Source: Parasphaerochaeta coccoides DSM 17374
GTDB taxonomy: Bacteria > Spirochaetota > Spirochaetia > Sphaerochaetales > Sphaerochaetaceae
Length of the DNA stretch: 64,000 nt
Reading direction: 5' to 3'
Assembly: GCF_000208385.1 (NCBI RefSeq)
Contig: NC_015436.1
Coordinates: 2,046,001 to 2,110,000 of the forward strand
The notes under the pieces are model-generated. The model was not told where the DNA came from. It worked only from the letters and a program-made list of their open reading frames with translations, and did no database searches. Shown here one piece after another: positions 36,281 through 44,538 of this stretch. Position 1 is the stretch's first letter; each line of letters starts with the position of its first letter. A program made the position numbers and the translations under genes.

Positions 36281-38827
36281 TTATGACGCGCAGGAGTCGC
36301 ATTCATCGACTTCCAGTGCTTTGCTTCTCAGGTAGTAAATTGTCTTCACACCATTTTTCCACGCCTCCACGTACAGATTCATGATCTGGCGGAAGCTCAT
36401 ATCCGTGGTGATGTAGAGATTGAGGGACTGCGCCTGATCCACATGCCTCTGGCGCACGCCTGCGGCGCGGACTGTCCAGATTTGGTCAATCAGGTGGGCG
36501 TTCTTATAAAGCCAGTACGTCTTCGGCGACAGCTCAGGAGCCACACGAGGCAGGATGTTCTTCTTCTTTTCCTCAAGGAAGAAACGTCTCAGGACAGGGT
36601 CGAGCCCTGCGGTAGTCCCGGCAAGGATTGACGTGGAGCTGGTCGGTGCAATGGCTATGAGATAAGCGTTCCTCATGCCTTGTTTCGCGACGGTTGAGCG
36701 TAGAGCCGCCCATCTGTCCCCCGTGTAGTTCCTTTTGTCAAAATACGCGCCAGTCTGCCAATCAGATCCTTCAAAATAGGCATAGGAGCCTTTTTCCGCC
36801 GCAATGTCGCTGCTCGCCTTCACCGCCCAGTAGTTGATGGCTTCGAATACCCTGTCAGCAATCCCAAGGTGCGCCTCGCTTTCCCATGCCACGCCCTTCT
36901 TGGCAAGCATGTGGTGATATCCGCTGGTTCCCAGCCCAATTGCCCGGTAACGCTTGTTGGTGATCTCCGCATACGGCACGGGGTACATGTTCAGGTCGAT
37001 TACATTGTCCAACGCCCTGACCGTAGCCGTGACGATGCCTTCAACCTCCACCGGGTCATCAACATTGATGTTTCCCAGCACCAAGGATGCCAGGTTGCAG
37101 ACAACGAACTCGCCCGGCTTTGTTTTCTCCACGACAACAATGTCCCCTCCCGCTCCTTCAGTGGTGACTTCCACGCTCTCCTGCGTGATAGGAGCCATGT
37201 TCTGGGCAATTTCCGTACAAAGGTTCGAGCAATAAATCATGCCTTTGTGAGCGTTGGGATTGGCCTTGTTCACCGCGTCACGGAAGAACGCGAAAGGCGT
37301 TCCCGTCTCAACACCGCTCTTGATGATCATGCGAACCAGTTCTTTAATCTTGATGGGACGTTTGGGAACCGCCGGGTCGTTTAAACATTCATGGTATCTT
37401 TTTTCCCACTCATCTCCGTAAGAATCCTCAAGGTGGTAGCCTTTGACCTTGTATATCTCATAAGGACACATCAGGTTCCAGGTTCCCTCAATGTCGTTCT
37501 CTACCATCCTCCAGAAAAGATCGGGGTAACACACTCCGGGAAACACATCATGAGCCTTCATCCGGTCATCGCCGTTGTTCGTCCTGAGCTGGAGGAATTC
37601 CGGCAGATCCTTGTGCCAGGCGTCAAGATAAACTGCCACGGCTCCCTGACGCATGCCCAGCTGATCCACCGCGACCGCAGTGTCGTTAGCAAGCTTGATC
37701 CATCTGATGACGCCGCCGGCCACTCCTTTGAAGTCCCGGATGGCAGAGCCAACAGCACGCACCTTGCCAAAGTACAATCCCATGCCTCCCCCGAACTTGG
37801 ATACTTGGGAAAAGTTAGTGACCGACCGGTAGATTCCATCCAACGTATCGGGGACTGTATCAATGAAACAGGAGGAAAGCTGGTGGTATGGCTTGCGGGC
37901 ATTTGACAACGTCGGCGTCGCCATGGTGACTTTCAGGGTGCTGATCATGTCGTAGAAACGCCGAACCCAGTCCAGCCTGTCCTTCTTCTCATCCATGGCC
38001 AGGTGGAGGGCTATGCCGAGAAAAAGTTCCTGCGGAGTCTCAAGCAGTTCCCCTTCATGACTGCGAATCACGTAACGTTGCAAGAGAAGGTCCAGAGCCG
38101 AATATGTAAGAAAATCATTTCTTTTCTCATCAATGAATGCCGCTGCCCTGTCAATCTCCTCATGGGTATATTTCTCCAGGATGTAAGCTCCATAGAGGCC
38201 TTCCGTGGTCAGAAAGCGAATCTTGCCGAACAGGTCGGAGAATCCGTAACGGGACTCCTGCTTCTTCAGCGTGAGGGAGAATTGCAGATAGCGGAGGCGG
38301 GCGGCTATGAACTCCCAGTCAGGAGCGTCTTGGGTGGTCATCTCGACTGCGGCGCGAACCAGCATGCCCAGAGACTCGTCCGTCTCCATCCCCGGTTTAC
38401 TGAAAGCACTGAACTTCCCATAAAGAAGGTCAAGCTGGTAGGGAGCATCCGCATAGTCGCGTTGTATTGAAATGAGAACAGGCTCAAGTTCCGGCACAGG
38501 GAGCAGATTGAGGATTTTCTTCCTGTCATCCCGTTTTTTCGTGCGCACGGAACGGTACAGGATGTAGCTCTTGGCAACATCAAAGTATTCATGCTTCATC
38601 AGGATTTTTTCCACGGTATCCTGAATCAATTCGACATCCACCATTGTCCCGGAGGCATGAAGGCGCGTCAGTTCATCATGGACTTCTCCTGTCAGGCGGG
38701 AAAGAATCGTATCATCCGCGGTGTGGGATCGGCTTGCGAAAGCGGCCTTCATTGCCGCGGTAATCTTATGTTCCTGATAGGTTTCGGGTTTTCCCGTCCT
38801 CTTTATGATAGTTTCCATTGCTGGCAT
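36281..38827 (-). CDS. nrdA: Class I ribonucleotide reductase alpha subunit
   Basis: An 848-residue catalytic subunit converting ribonucleoside diphosphates to deoxy forms. Residues 1-95 form an ATP-cone (allosteric activity site). Catalytic elements are TPTLSNARKPYHQLSSCFI, NLCTEIAQ (the N-x-C-x-E motif), CNLASLVLGNI and APTSSTSILAGTTAGLDP; the C-terminal CDSC pair is the redox shuttle. I start it at MPAMETIIKRTG, with GAGG five bases before the ATG at 38827. Upstream lie NrdR-box-like sites. Confidence 0.95.
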   Translation of the reverse strand: MPAMETIIKRTGKPETYQEHKITAAMKAAFASRSHTADDTILSRLTGEVHDELTRLHASGTMVDVELIQDTVEKILMKHEYFDVAKSYILYRSVRTKKRDDRKKILNLLPVPELEPVLISIQRDYADAPYQLDLLYGKFSAFSKPGMETDESLGMLVRAAVEMTTQDAPDWEFIAARLRYLQFSLTLKKQESRYGFSDLFGKIRFLTTEGLYGAYILEKYTHEEIDRAAAFIDEKRNDFLTYSALDLLLQRYVIRSHEGELLETPQELFLGIALHLAMDEKKDRLDWVRRFYDMISTLKVTMATPTLSNARKPYHQLSSCFIDTVPDTLDGIYRSVTNFSQVSKFGGGMGLYFGKVRAVGSAIRDFKGVAGGVIRWIKLANDTAVAVDQLGMRQGAVAVYLDAWHKDLPEFLQLRTNNGDDRMKAHDVFPGVCYPDLFWRMVENDIEGTWNLMCPYEIYKVKGYHLEDSYGDEWEKRYHECLNDPAVPKRPIKIKELVRMIIKSGVETGTPFAFFRDAVNKANPNAHKGMIYCSNLCTEIAQNMAPITQESVEVTTEGAGGDIVVVEKTKPGEFVVCNLASLVLGNINVDDPVEVEGIVTATVRALDNVIDLNMYPVPYAEITNKRYRAIGLGTSGYHHMLAKKGVAWESEAHLGIADRVFEAINYWAVKASSDIAAEKGSYAYFEGSDWQTGAYFDKRNYTGDRWAALRSTVAKQGMRNAYLIAIAPTSSTSILAGTTAGLDPVLRRFFLEEKKKNILPRVAPELSPKTYWLYKNAHLIDQIWTVRAAGVRQRHVDQAQSLNLYITTDMSFRQIMNLYVEAWKNGVKTIYYLRSKALEVDECDSCAS

Positions 38828-38928
38828 AAAAACCTCTTTCGTCCGCATTTTTCCTTTCCGGGCAAGGAGAGTCCCAACCGGAAATTTGTTATATAATAAT
38901 GATATCTATTATCATCATCTTTTCAATA

Positions 38929-38944
38929 ACCATACAGATAGGAT
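38929..38944 (-). promoter_or_regulatory. Possible second NrdR box
   Basis: ACCATACAGATAGGAT matches about 10 of 16 positions of the NrdR box and is centred 32 bases from the stronger box, the three-turn spacing usual for paired NrdR boxes. It overlaps the predicted -10 of nrdA (38938-38943). Confidence 0.4.
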
Positions 38945-38960
38945 GATTGATTCAGACATA

Positions 38961-38976
38961 GCACAATATATTGTGG
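38961..38976 (-). promoter_or_regulatory. NrdR box upstream of nrdA
   Basis: CACAATATATTGTG (38962-38975) is a perfect 14-base palindrome matching every inner position of the NrdR consensus acaCwAtATaTwGtgt. It overlaps a minus-strand -35 (TTGTGC, 38961-38966) that is 17 bases from a TCCTAT -10, so binding would repress nrdAB. No nrdR gene is in the window. Confidence 0.65.
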
Positions 38977-39218
38977 TATACTTTATTTGTCCAGATAAAG
39001 TTCATTTTTTCACATTTCTTTTTCCGTCATATATCAAATCATCTGGGAAGTCCTTTCATTCTTGTATGGATCCCTATTTGCATTGGCTTTCTGCTGTTGT
39101 ACAAGTTTTCCATTCCTGCTATATCACTAGTATCCGGTTTTCCCCTCTTTCCTATTCTGCTTTTCCAAGGCTTTCCGGGGAAAATATGGGCGCTATGCCA
39201 AAAAATGGAGAAAGCATC
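38977..39218. other. Long AT- and T-rich leader between nrdA and purH
   Basis: The nrdA-purH gap is 391 bases. Besides the NrdR sites it holds a TATACT -10-like sequence on the plus strand (38977-38982) with a weak CAGACA -35, and then about 240 bases of pyrimidine-rich leader before purH. I looked for a purine riboswitch fold here and saw none. Confidence 0.4.
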
Positions 39219-40775
39219 ATGAATAAAACCCCCGTCACCATTACCCGTGCCTTGCTGTCCGTCTCGGACAAAAGCGGGTTGCTTGAACTGGCCGAAGCTT
39301 TGCATGACCGGCATGTGGAACTGATATCCACAGGAGGCACTGCCCACACACTGCGCAAGCATGGACTGCCAGTCAAGGACGTAGCGGAAATCACCTGTTT
39401 CCCGGAGATGATGGACGGACGAGTCAAGACGTTGCATCCGTTGATACATGGCGGCATCTTGGGATTGAGGGATGACGAGGGACATGTCAAGGCAGCCAAA
39501 GACGCCCATATCGGTTGGATTGACCTGGTGGTCTGCAATCTCTACCCTTTTGAAAAGACAATAAACAAGCCCGGTGTTGAATTGGACGAAGCTATCGAGA
39601 ACATCGACATTGGCGGGCCTTCCATGATACGCGCGGCAGCCAAGAACATGGGATGGACAGCTGTGCTGACCAGTCCCGACCAGTACCCGGCATTCATTGA
39701 GGAGTTCTCCCGCTATGGACAGATATCCTTTGCCTCCCGGCGTGAGCTTACCGCCGCGGCGTTCCGCCATACCGCCCAGTATGATACTCTTATCCAGTCG
39801 TATCTCACCGATGAACCATTCCCTGAAACCTTGAGCCTGACATGGCGCAAGTCCTACCCCCTCCGCTACGGCGAGAACCCCCATCAGACGGCGGCTGTCT
39901 ATCAATCCGTAGAGCCACCTACCCAAAGGGATGGCGTATCACTGCTCGATGCCAAGGTTCTCAATGGCAAGGAGTTGTCCTACAACAATCTGAATGATGC
40001 TGATGGCGCGGTACTCACCGTGAGGGAATTCACCGCTCCCGCCTGCGTAGTGGTCAAGCATGCCACTCCCTGCGGAGTCAGCATTTCTGATGACATAGCT
40101 ACCGCCGTTGACCAGGCGTTCATGGCCGACGAGCTGTCCGCCTATGGCGGAATCGTGGCGATAAACAGACCTTGTACGGTGGAGGTGGCGAAATACTTCT
40201 CACAGAAGTTCATCGAGGTGTTCCTTGCCCCTTCCTATGAGGAAGATGCCTTGGAGGTGCTGAGGAAAAAGAAAGCCTTGCGCGTCCTTGCGCTGGGAGA
40301 TATCCCTCCACTCTCCCCTCATCTTGTCTGTCGTCCTATCAGCGGTGGTCTGCTTGTACAGGAACGGGACATGACTGACCTGATGCCTGATGATGTACAC
40401 GTCGTGACAAAGGTTCAACCGACATCAGCGCAGCTTTCCGACTTGCTCTTTGGCTGGAAGGTAATCAAGCATGTCCGTTCCAATGCCATCCTGCTCGCCC
40501 GCGACACTACCACGGTCGGCATAGGCGGCGGTCAGGTCTCCAGGGTCGATGCGGTGAAGATTGCCATAAGCAAGGCAAAGGATACCCACGGAGCAGTGCT
40601 TGTCAGCGATGCTTTCTTCCCCTTCCGGGACAGCATCGACGTCCTCAAGGGTACGGGCATCACGGCGGTCATCCAGCCGGGGGGCTCAATCCGCGACCAA
40701 GAGGTGATAGATGCTTGCGACGAGGCTGGGATAGCCATGGTGTTCACGGGAGGAATCAGGGGATTTCTGCATTAA
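39219..40775 (+). CDS. purH: Bifunctional AICAR formyltransferase/IMP cyclohydrolase
   Basis: A 518-residue enzyme for the last two steps of IMP synthesis. The N-terminal IMP cyclohydrolase/MGS-like domain (ISTGGTAHTLRKHG, MMDGRVKTLHPLIHGGIL) is followed by the AICAR transformylase domain (YGENPHQTAAVYQ, LSYNNLNDADGA, VVKHATPCGVS, GGGQVSRVDAVKIA). GGAG eight bases before the ATG at 39219 decides the start, as the open frame runs further upstream. It is monocistronic in this window; no other pur gene is near. Confidence 0.96.
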   Translation: MNKTPVTITRALLSVSDKSGLLELAEALHDRHVELISTGGTAHTLRKHGLPVKDVAEITCFPEMMDGRVKTLHPLIHGGILGLRDDEGHVKAAKDAHIGWIDLVVCNLYPFEKTINKPGVELDEAIENIDIGGPSMIRAAAKNMGWTAVLTSPDQYPAFIEEFSRYGQISFASRRELTAAAFRHTAQYDTLIQSYLTDEPFPETLSLTWRKSYPLRYGENPHQTAAVYQSVEPPTQRDGVSLLDAKVLNGKELSYNNLNDADGAVLTVREFTAPACVVVKHATPCGVSISDDIATAVDQAFMADELSAYGGIVAINRPCTVEVAKYFSQKFIEVFLAPSYEEDALEVLRKKKALRVLALGDIPPLSPHLVCRPISGGLLVQERDMTDLMPDDVHVVTKVQPTSAQLSDLLFGWKVIKHVRSNAILLARDTTTVGIGGGQVSRVDAVKIAISKAKDTHGAVLVSDAFFPFRDSIDVLKGTGITAVIQPGGSIRDQEVIDACDEAGIAMVFTGGIRGFLH

Positions 40776-40851
40776 AAATGCACCAATGGTGAGCCAGTCG
40801 AAAGCCTCGTTTTTTGCGGCATGCCTTCATTGTGCGCAACTACGTTCCCCA

Positions 40852-42186
40852 TTAATATCCTAGCTCTACCATTGCATCAGCAACCTTTTTGAACCCCGCG
40901 ATATTTGCCCCGCGGACATAATTGATATAGCCGTCTTCCGTTCCTTCACGGACACAGGACGCATGGATTGCGCTCATGATATCATGAAGTTTTGCATCGA
41001 CCTCCTGGGCACTCCATCCATAGTGCATGGCATTCTGGCTCATCTCCAGGCCGCTGACTGCTACCCCACCCGCATTGGCCGCCTTTCCCGGAGCAAAGGG
41101 AATCTTCTTTTCCAGGAAGAAATCCACGGCTTGCCTCTGGCAACCCATGTTGGAAGTCTCGACAACATACGTGATGCCGTTGGAAACCAATATCTTCGCG
41201 TCTTCCACATCCAGCTCGTTCTGGATGGCGCACGGGAACGCCATATCGACCTTGACTTCCCATGGCTTGCGTCCCTTGATGAACGCAGCCCCGAACCGTT
41301 TGGCATAAGGCTCGACGACATCATTGTTAGAAAGCCGCAACGCGTTCATATACGCCCATTTCTCAGGCGTCCTGATGCCATCTTCATCCAAGATATAGCC
41401 ATCAGGCCCGCTGATTGTCATGACCTTCGCGCCCAAGTGCGTCGCCTTCATCGCCGCTCCCCATGCCACATTGCCGAAGCCGCTGAGTGCTATCCGCTTC
41501 CCGGCAAAGGTGTCCCCATGCGCTTCCAGCATCTCCTTGGCAAAATACATCGCCCCGAATCCTGTTGCCTCCGGGCGAACCAGCGATCCTCCCCATCCTT
41601 TGCCCTTGCCCGTAAGGACACCGGTATTTTCCGTGACAATCTTCTTGTATTGCCCATAAAGGAAGCCTATTTCCCGTGTCCCGACTCCAATGTCTCCAGC
41701 CGGGACATCAGTATCCGAACCTATGTACTTATATAGTTCCGTCATGAAAGAACGACAGAAACGCAATATCTCGGCATCACTCTTTCCTTTGGGGTTGAAA
41801 TCACTCCCGCCTTTTGCGCCACCCATGGGTAGTGTCGTCAGGCTGTTTTTCAATGTCTGCTCAAAGCCCAGGAACTTCAAGGTTCCCATGGTGACATTGG
41901 GATGGAACCGCAAGCCACCTTTATATGGCCCTATGGTATTGTTGAACTGGACGCGATAGCCACGGTTCACCTGAAGCCTTCCCTCATCATCCTCCCATTC
42001 AACTCTGAAAGATATCACGCGGTCGGGTTCCGTGATTCGTTCAAGGATGCGTGCCTTCTGGTACACAGGATTCATATTCACTACATCAAGCACAGATTCC
42101 ACGACCTCGCCAACGGCTTGTGAGAATTCTGGCTCTCCGGGGTTTCTGCGTTCCAAGTCAGCCATGAATACGTTCAAATCATACAT
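40852..42186 (-). CDS. gdhA: NADP-type glutamate dehydrogenase
   Basis: A 444-residue hexameric-type glutamate dehydrogenase, interconverting 2-oxoglutarate plus ammonia and glutamate. GPYKGGLRFHP and MGGAKGGSDFNPKGKSD carry the catalytic lysines, and ALSGFGNVAWGAAMKA is the nucleotide-binding turn. Length and motifs suit the biosynthetic NADP(H) type, but cofactor choice is not proven. GGAGG lies seven bases before the ATG at 42186. It is convergent with purH, with 76 bases between them. Confidence 0.95.
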   Translation of the reverse strand: MYDLNVFMADLERRNPGEPEFSQAVGEVVESVLDVVNMNPVYQKARILERITEPDRVISFRVEWEDDEGRLQVNRGYRVQFNNTIGPYKGGLRFHPNVTMGTLKFLGFEQTLKNSLTTLPMGGAKGGSDFNPKGKSDAEILRFCRSFMTELYKYIGSDTDVPAGDIGVGTREIGFLYGQYKKIVTENTGVLTGKGKGWGGSLVRPEATGFGAMYFAKEMLEAHGDTFAGKRIALSGFGNVAWGAAMKATHLGAKVMTISGPDGYILDEDGIRTPEKWAYMNALRLSNNDVVEPYAKRFGAAFIKGRKPWEVKVDMAFPCAIQNELDVEDAKILVSNGITYVVETSNMGCQRQAVDFFLEKKIPFAPGKAANAGGVAVSGLEMSQNAMHYGWSAQEVDAKLHDIMSAIHASCVREGTEDGYINYVRGANIAGFKKVADAMVELGY

Positions 42187-42602
42187 AGAAGAACCTCCAG
42201 ATGGTGTTCGGTGTTTCATCGTATTTTTTTGCTGTCGTCTGACCAAGCGTCTTTCCCGATAATTTTCACCGCATGCAGACAAGCAAAGAGATATGACATC
42301 ATCCAATTCTCTCATTGTTTTCCCATAATTTCCAACATTTTGGTATTAAATCTTACATCGCTTTAATTCTTTTCGAGTAATGCATATGAAAGAATACGTG
42401 CATAAATGAGCGGGAATTGTAATAAAAAGAGACAATTTTTTAGTAAAGCCGCACATAGAAAAGCAAATCAGGATTTGCCACCGCAAAGGTCGAAAAACGC
42501 AAAAAAATGGGATCTACAGGAAAAACCCGCAAATCCCAAGACAGACATAACAGACATTCTTGATGAAGCGACCACTCCAGTTGACCGCTTCACCTGACTG
42601 GT
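42187..42602. other. Gap between gdhA and asnB
   Basis: These 416 bases hold the gdhA upstream region and the asnB terminator. An AT-rich stretch at 42300-42430 contains no sharp promoter match. A 63-codon frame at 42406-42597 is lysine-rich but lacks a ribosome-binding site and crosses the terminator, so I do not call it a gene. Confidence 0.5.
42501..42538 (-). terminator. Probable terminator after asnB
   Basis: On the minus strand TGGGAT and ATCCCA enclose a 19-base loop and are followed by TTTTTTT, about 65 bases after the asnB stop. Confidence 0.6.
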
Positions 42603-44294
42603 TCAATACGCCTTTTCATGTACGCCCAGCACTGCTCGGCCTGACGGTTCGTTCATTTTCTTGAACGCTTCGTCCCATTCCAGGGCAATCGGCGTAGAAC
42701 AAGCTACCGAAGCCTCATGCGGAACGCACGCCGCAGCGGAATCAGAGGGGAAACGCTCAGTGAAAAGCGCACGATAGTAATACTCCTCCTTGGTAGCCGG
42801 AGTATTGACTGGAAAACGCTTGGCGGCGGAAGCAAACTGACGGTCGCTCACTTCCTTCTCGGTAAGCGAACGAAGCGTATCAATCCAGTTGTAGCCGACC
42901 CCGTCAGAGAACTGCTCCTTCTGACGCCAGACGATTTCCTCAGGCAGATAGTCCCGGAAAGCCTCACGGAGAATCCACTTCTCAATCCGTGGCTTGCCGT
43001 CAGCAGTACGGCACAGCTTGTCCTTTGGATTCAACGTCATCGCCACATCAATGAACTCCTTGTCCAAGAAGGGCACGCGGCCTTCAACGCCCCATGCGGC
43101 AAGCGACTTGTTCGCCCGCAGACAGTCGTACAGATGCAGCTTGCCCAACTTTCGGACAGTCTCCTCATGGAGAGCCTCAGCGGTGGGAGCCTTATGGAAG
43201 TACAGATAGCCACCAAAAAGTTCATCCGAACCTTCCCCTGACAGAACCATTTTGATGCCCATGCTCTTGATGACGCGGGCAAGGAGATACATAGGAGTCG
43301 ATGCCCTGACGGTCGTGATATCATATGTTTCCAGATGGTAGATTACCTCTCCAAGGACATCAAGTGCCTCCTGGATGGTGAAATGCACCTCATGATGAAC
43401 GGTGCCTATGAAGTCAGCGGCCTTGCGTGCCGCCACCAAATCAGGCGAGCCCTCCAGCCCAATGGCAAAACTGTGGAGACGCGGCCACCATGCTGTCTCT
43501 GCATCCTGGGTTTCGATGCGCTTTGCGGCGTACTTTGCCGTGACAGCCGCTATGATGGAACTGTCCAATCCACCTGAAAGCAAGACCCCATATGGCACAT
43601 CACACATCAACTGCCGTTTCACCGCTGATTCCAGGGATGCACGCAACCTGTCGATATCCGACACATTGTTCTTCACCGCTTCATAGGTAGTCCATGCACG
43701 GTCATACCATTGGGTCGGGACCTTATCCGGACTATAGAAATACTGTCCGGGAAGAAATTCCTGAATGGTAGGACATATCCCTTCAAGCGCCTTGAGCTCG
43801 CTCGCCACATAGTAGCAACCTTCCCCATCCCATCCCTGGTACAGGGGGATGATGCCAATATGGTCGCGGGCGATGAGGTAGACATCCTTCTCAATGTCAT
43901 AAAGAGCAAAGGCAAAGATGCCGTTCAAGTCCTCCAGGAAAGCTGTGCCTTTCTCTCGGTACAGGGCAAGGATGACTTCACAGTCACTCTGGGTCAGAAA
44001 CTCATAGTAAGGATTACCGTTCTTTCCGTTGAAATGTTCGCGTATCTCGCGATGATTGTAGATTTCGCCATTGACAGCCAAGACCACATTGCCGTCTTTC
44101 GTATACAGGGGTTGCTTCCCGGACAGCGGGTCAACGATGGACAACCGCTCATGGGAAATGACTGCGTCATCGCCGCACCAGATGCCGGACCAGTCCGGAC
44201 CACGGTGGCGAAGGCGGCGGCTCATGCCGAGAACTTTGTCCCGGTATGTCGCGGCACCGTCCTTGATGTCAAACATTCCGACGAAACCACACAT
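42603..44294 (-). CDS. asnB: Asparagine synthetase B, glutamine-hydrolysing
   Basis: A 563-residue enzyme making asparagine from aspartate, glutamine and ATP. Cys2 (MCGFVGMFD) is the class II glutaminase nucleophile, RLRHRGPDWSG, SHERLSIVD and AVNGEIYNHREIR complete that domain, and the synthetase domain has LLSGGLDSSIIAA and SGEGSDELFGGY. GGAGG lies seven bases before the ATG. It has its own promoter and is divergent from RCC1 gene copy 2. Confidence 0.96.
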   Translation of the reverse strand: MCGFVGMFDIKDGAATYRDKVLGMSRRLRHRGPDWSGIWCGDDAVISHERLSIVDPLSGKQPLYTKDGNVVLAVNGEIYNHREIREHFNGKNGNPYYEFLTQSDCEVILALYREKGTAFLEDLNGIFAFALYDIEKDVYLIARDHIGIIPLYQGWDGEGCYYVASELKALEGICPTIQEFLPGQYFYSPDKVPTQWYDRAWTTYEAVKNNVSDIDRLRASLESAVKRQLMCDVPYGVLLSGGLDSSIIAAVTAKYAAKRIETQDAETAWWPRLHSFAIGLEGSPDLVAARKAADFIGTVHHEVHFTIQEALDVLGEVIYHLETYDITTVRASTPMYLLARVIKSMGIKMVLSGEGSDELFGGYLYFHKAPTAEALHEETVRKLGKLHLYDCLRANKSLAAWGVEGRVPFLDKEFIDVAMTLNPKDKLCRTADGKPRIEKWILREAFRDYLPEEIVWRQKEQFSDGVGYNWIDTLRSLTEKEVSDRQFASAAKRFPVNTPATKEEYYYRALFTERFPSDSAAACVPHEASVACSTPIALEWDEAFKKMNEPSGRAVLGVHEKAY

Positions 44295-44344
44295 CTCTTA
44301 CCTCCAATCCAAGCACGGACACATGTGCCTGGGTTATTCCCGGA

Positions 44345-44374
44345 ATTGTACTTTCTTGAAATTTCCCCTGTCAA
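44345..44374 (-). promoter_or_regulatory. asnB promoter
   Basis: On the minus strand a perfect TTGACA (44369-44374), an 18-base spacer and TACAAT (44345-44350), 50 bases before asnB. Confidence 0.75.
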
Positions 44375-44476
44375 TGCAGCCAAGGAAAAAATACGGGAAA
44401 GTGGTTTTTATTCGACAAAAAAGGGGTGTAAGCTCCAAATCCTCCCGCATGGAATTGTAAGAGACGCTTATACATG

Positions 44477-44508
44477 ATAAGCTTTTTTATACTTATAAAA
44501 AAACTTGT
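44477..44508. promoter_or_regulatory. Inverted repeat upstream of RCC1 gene copy 2
   Basis: AAGCTTTTTTATA and TATAAAAAAACTT form near-perfect 13-base arms with a two-base centre, about 35 bases before the start. It may be an operator or the -10 region of the gene. It is unlike the repeat upstream of copy 1 in sequence. Confidence 0.4.
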
Positions 44509-44538
44509 TCAGCTCGCCTTATTCCAGAAGGGATGAAA

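Noticed and set aside
38977-39218. Purine riboswitch before purH
   Set aside because: The leader lacks the conserved three-way junction core and paired loops. It is only pyrimidine-rich.
42406-42597. Possible 63-residue lysine-rich protein
   Set aside because: No ribosome-binding site, no similarity recognised, and the frame runs through the probable asnB terminator.
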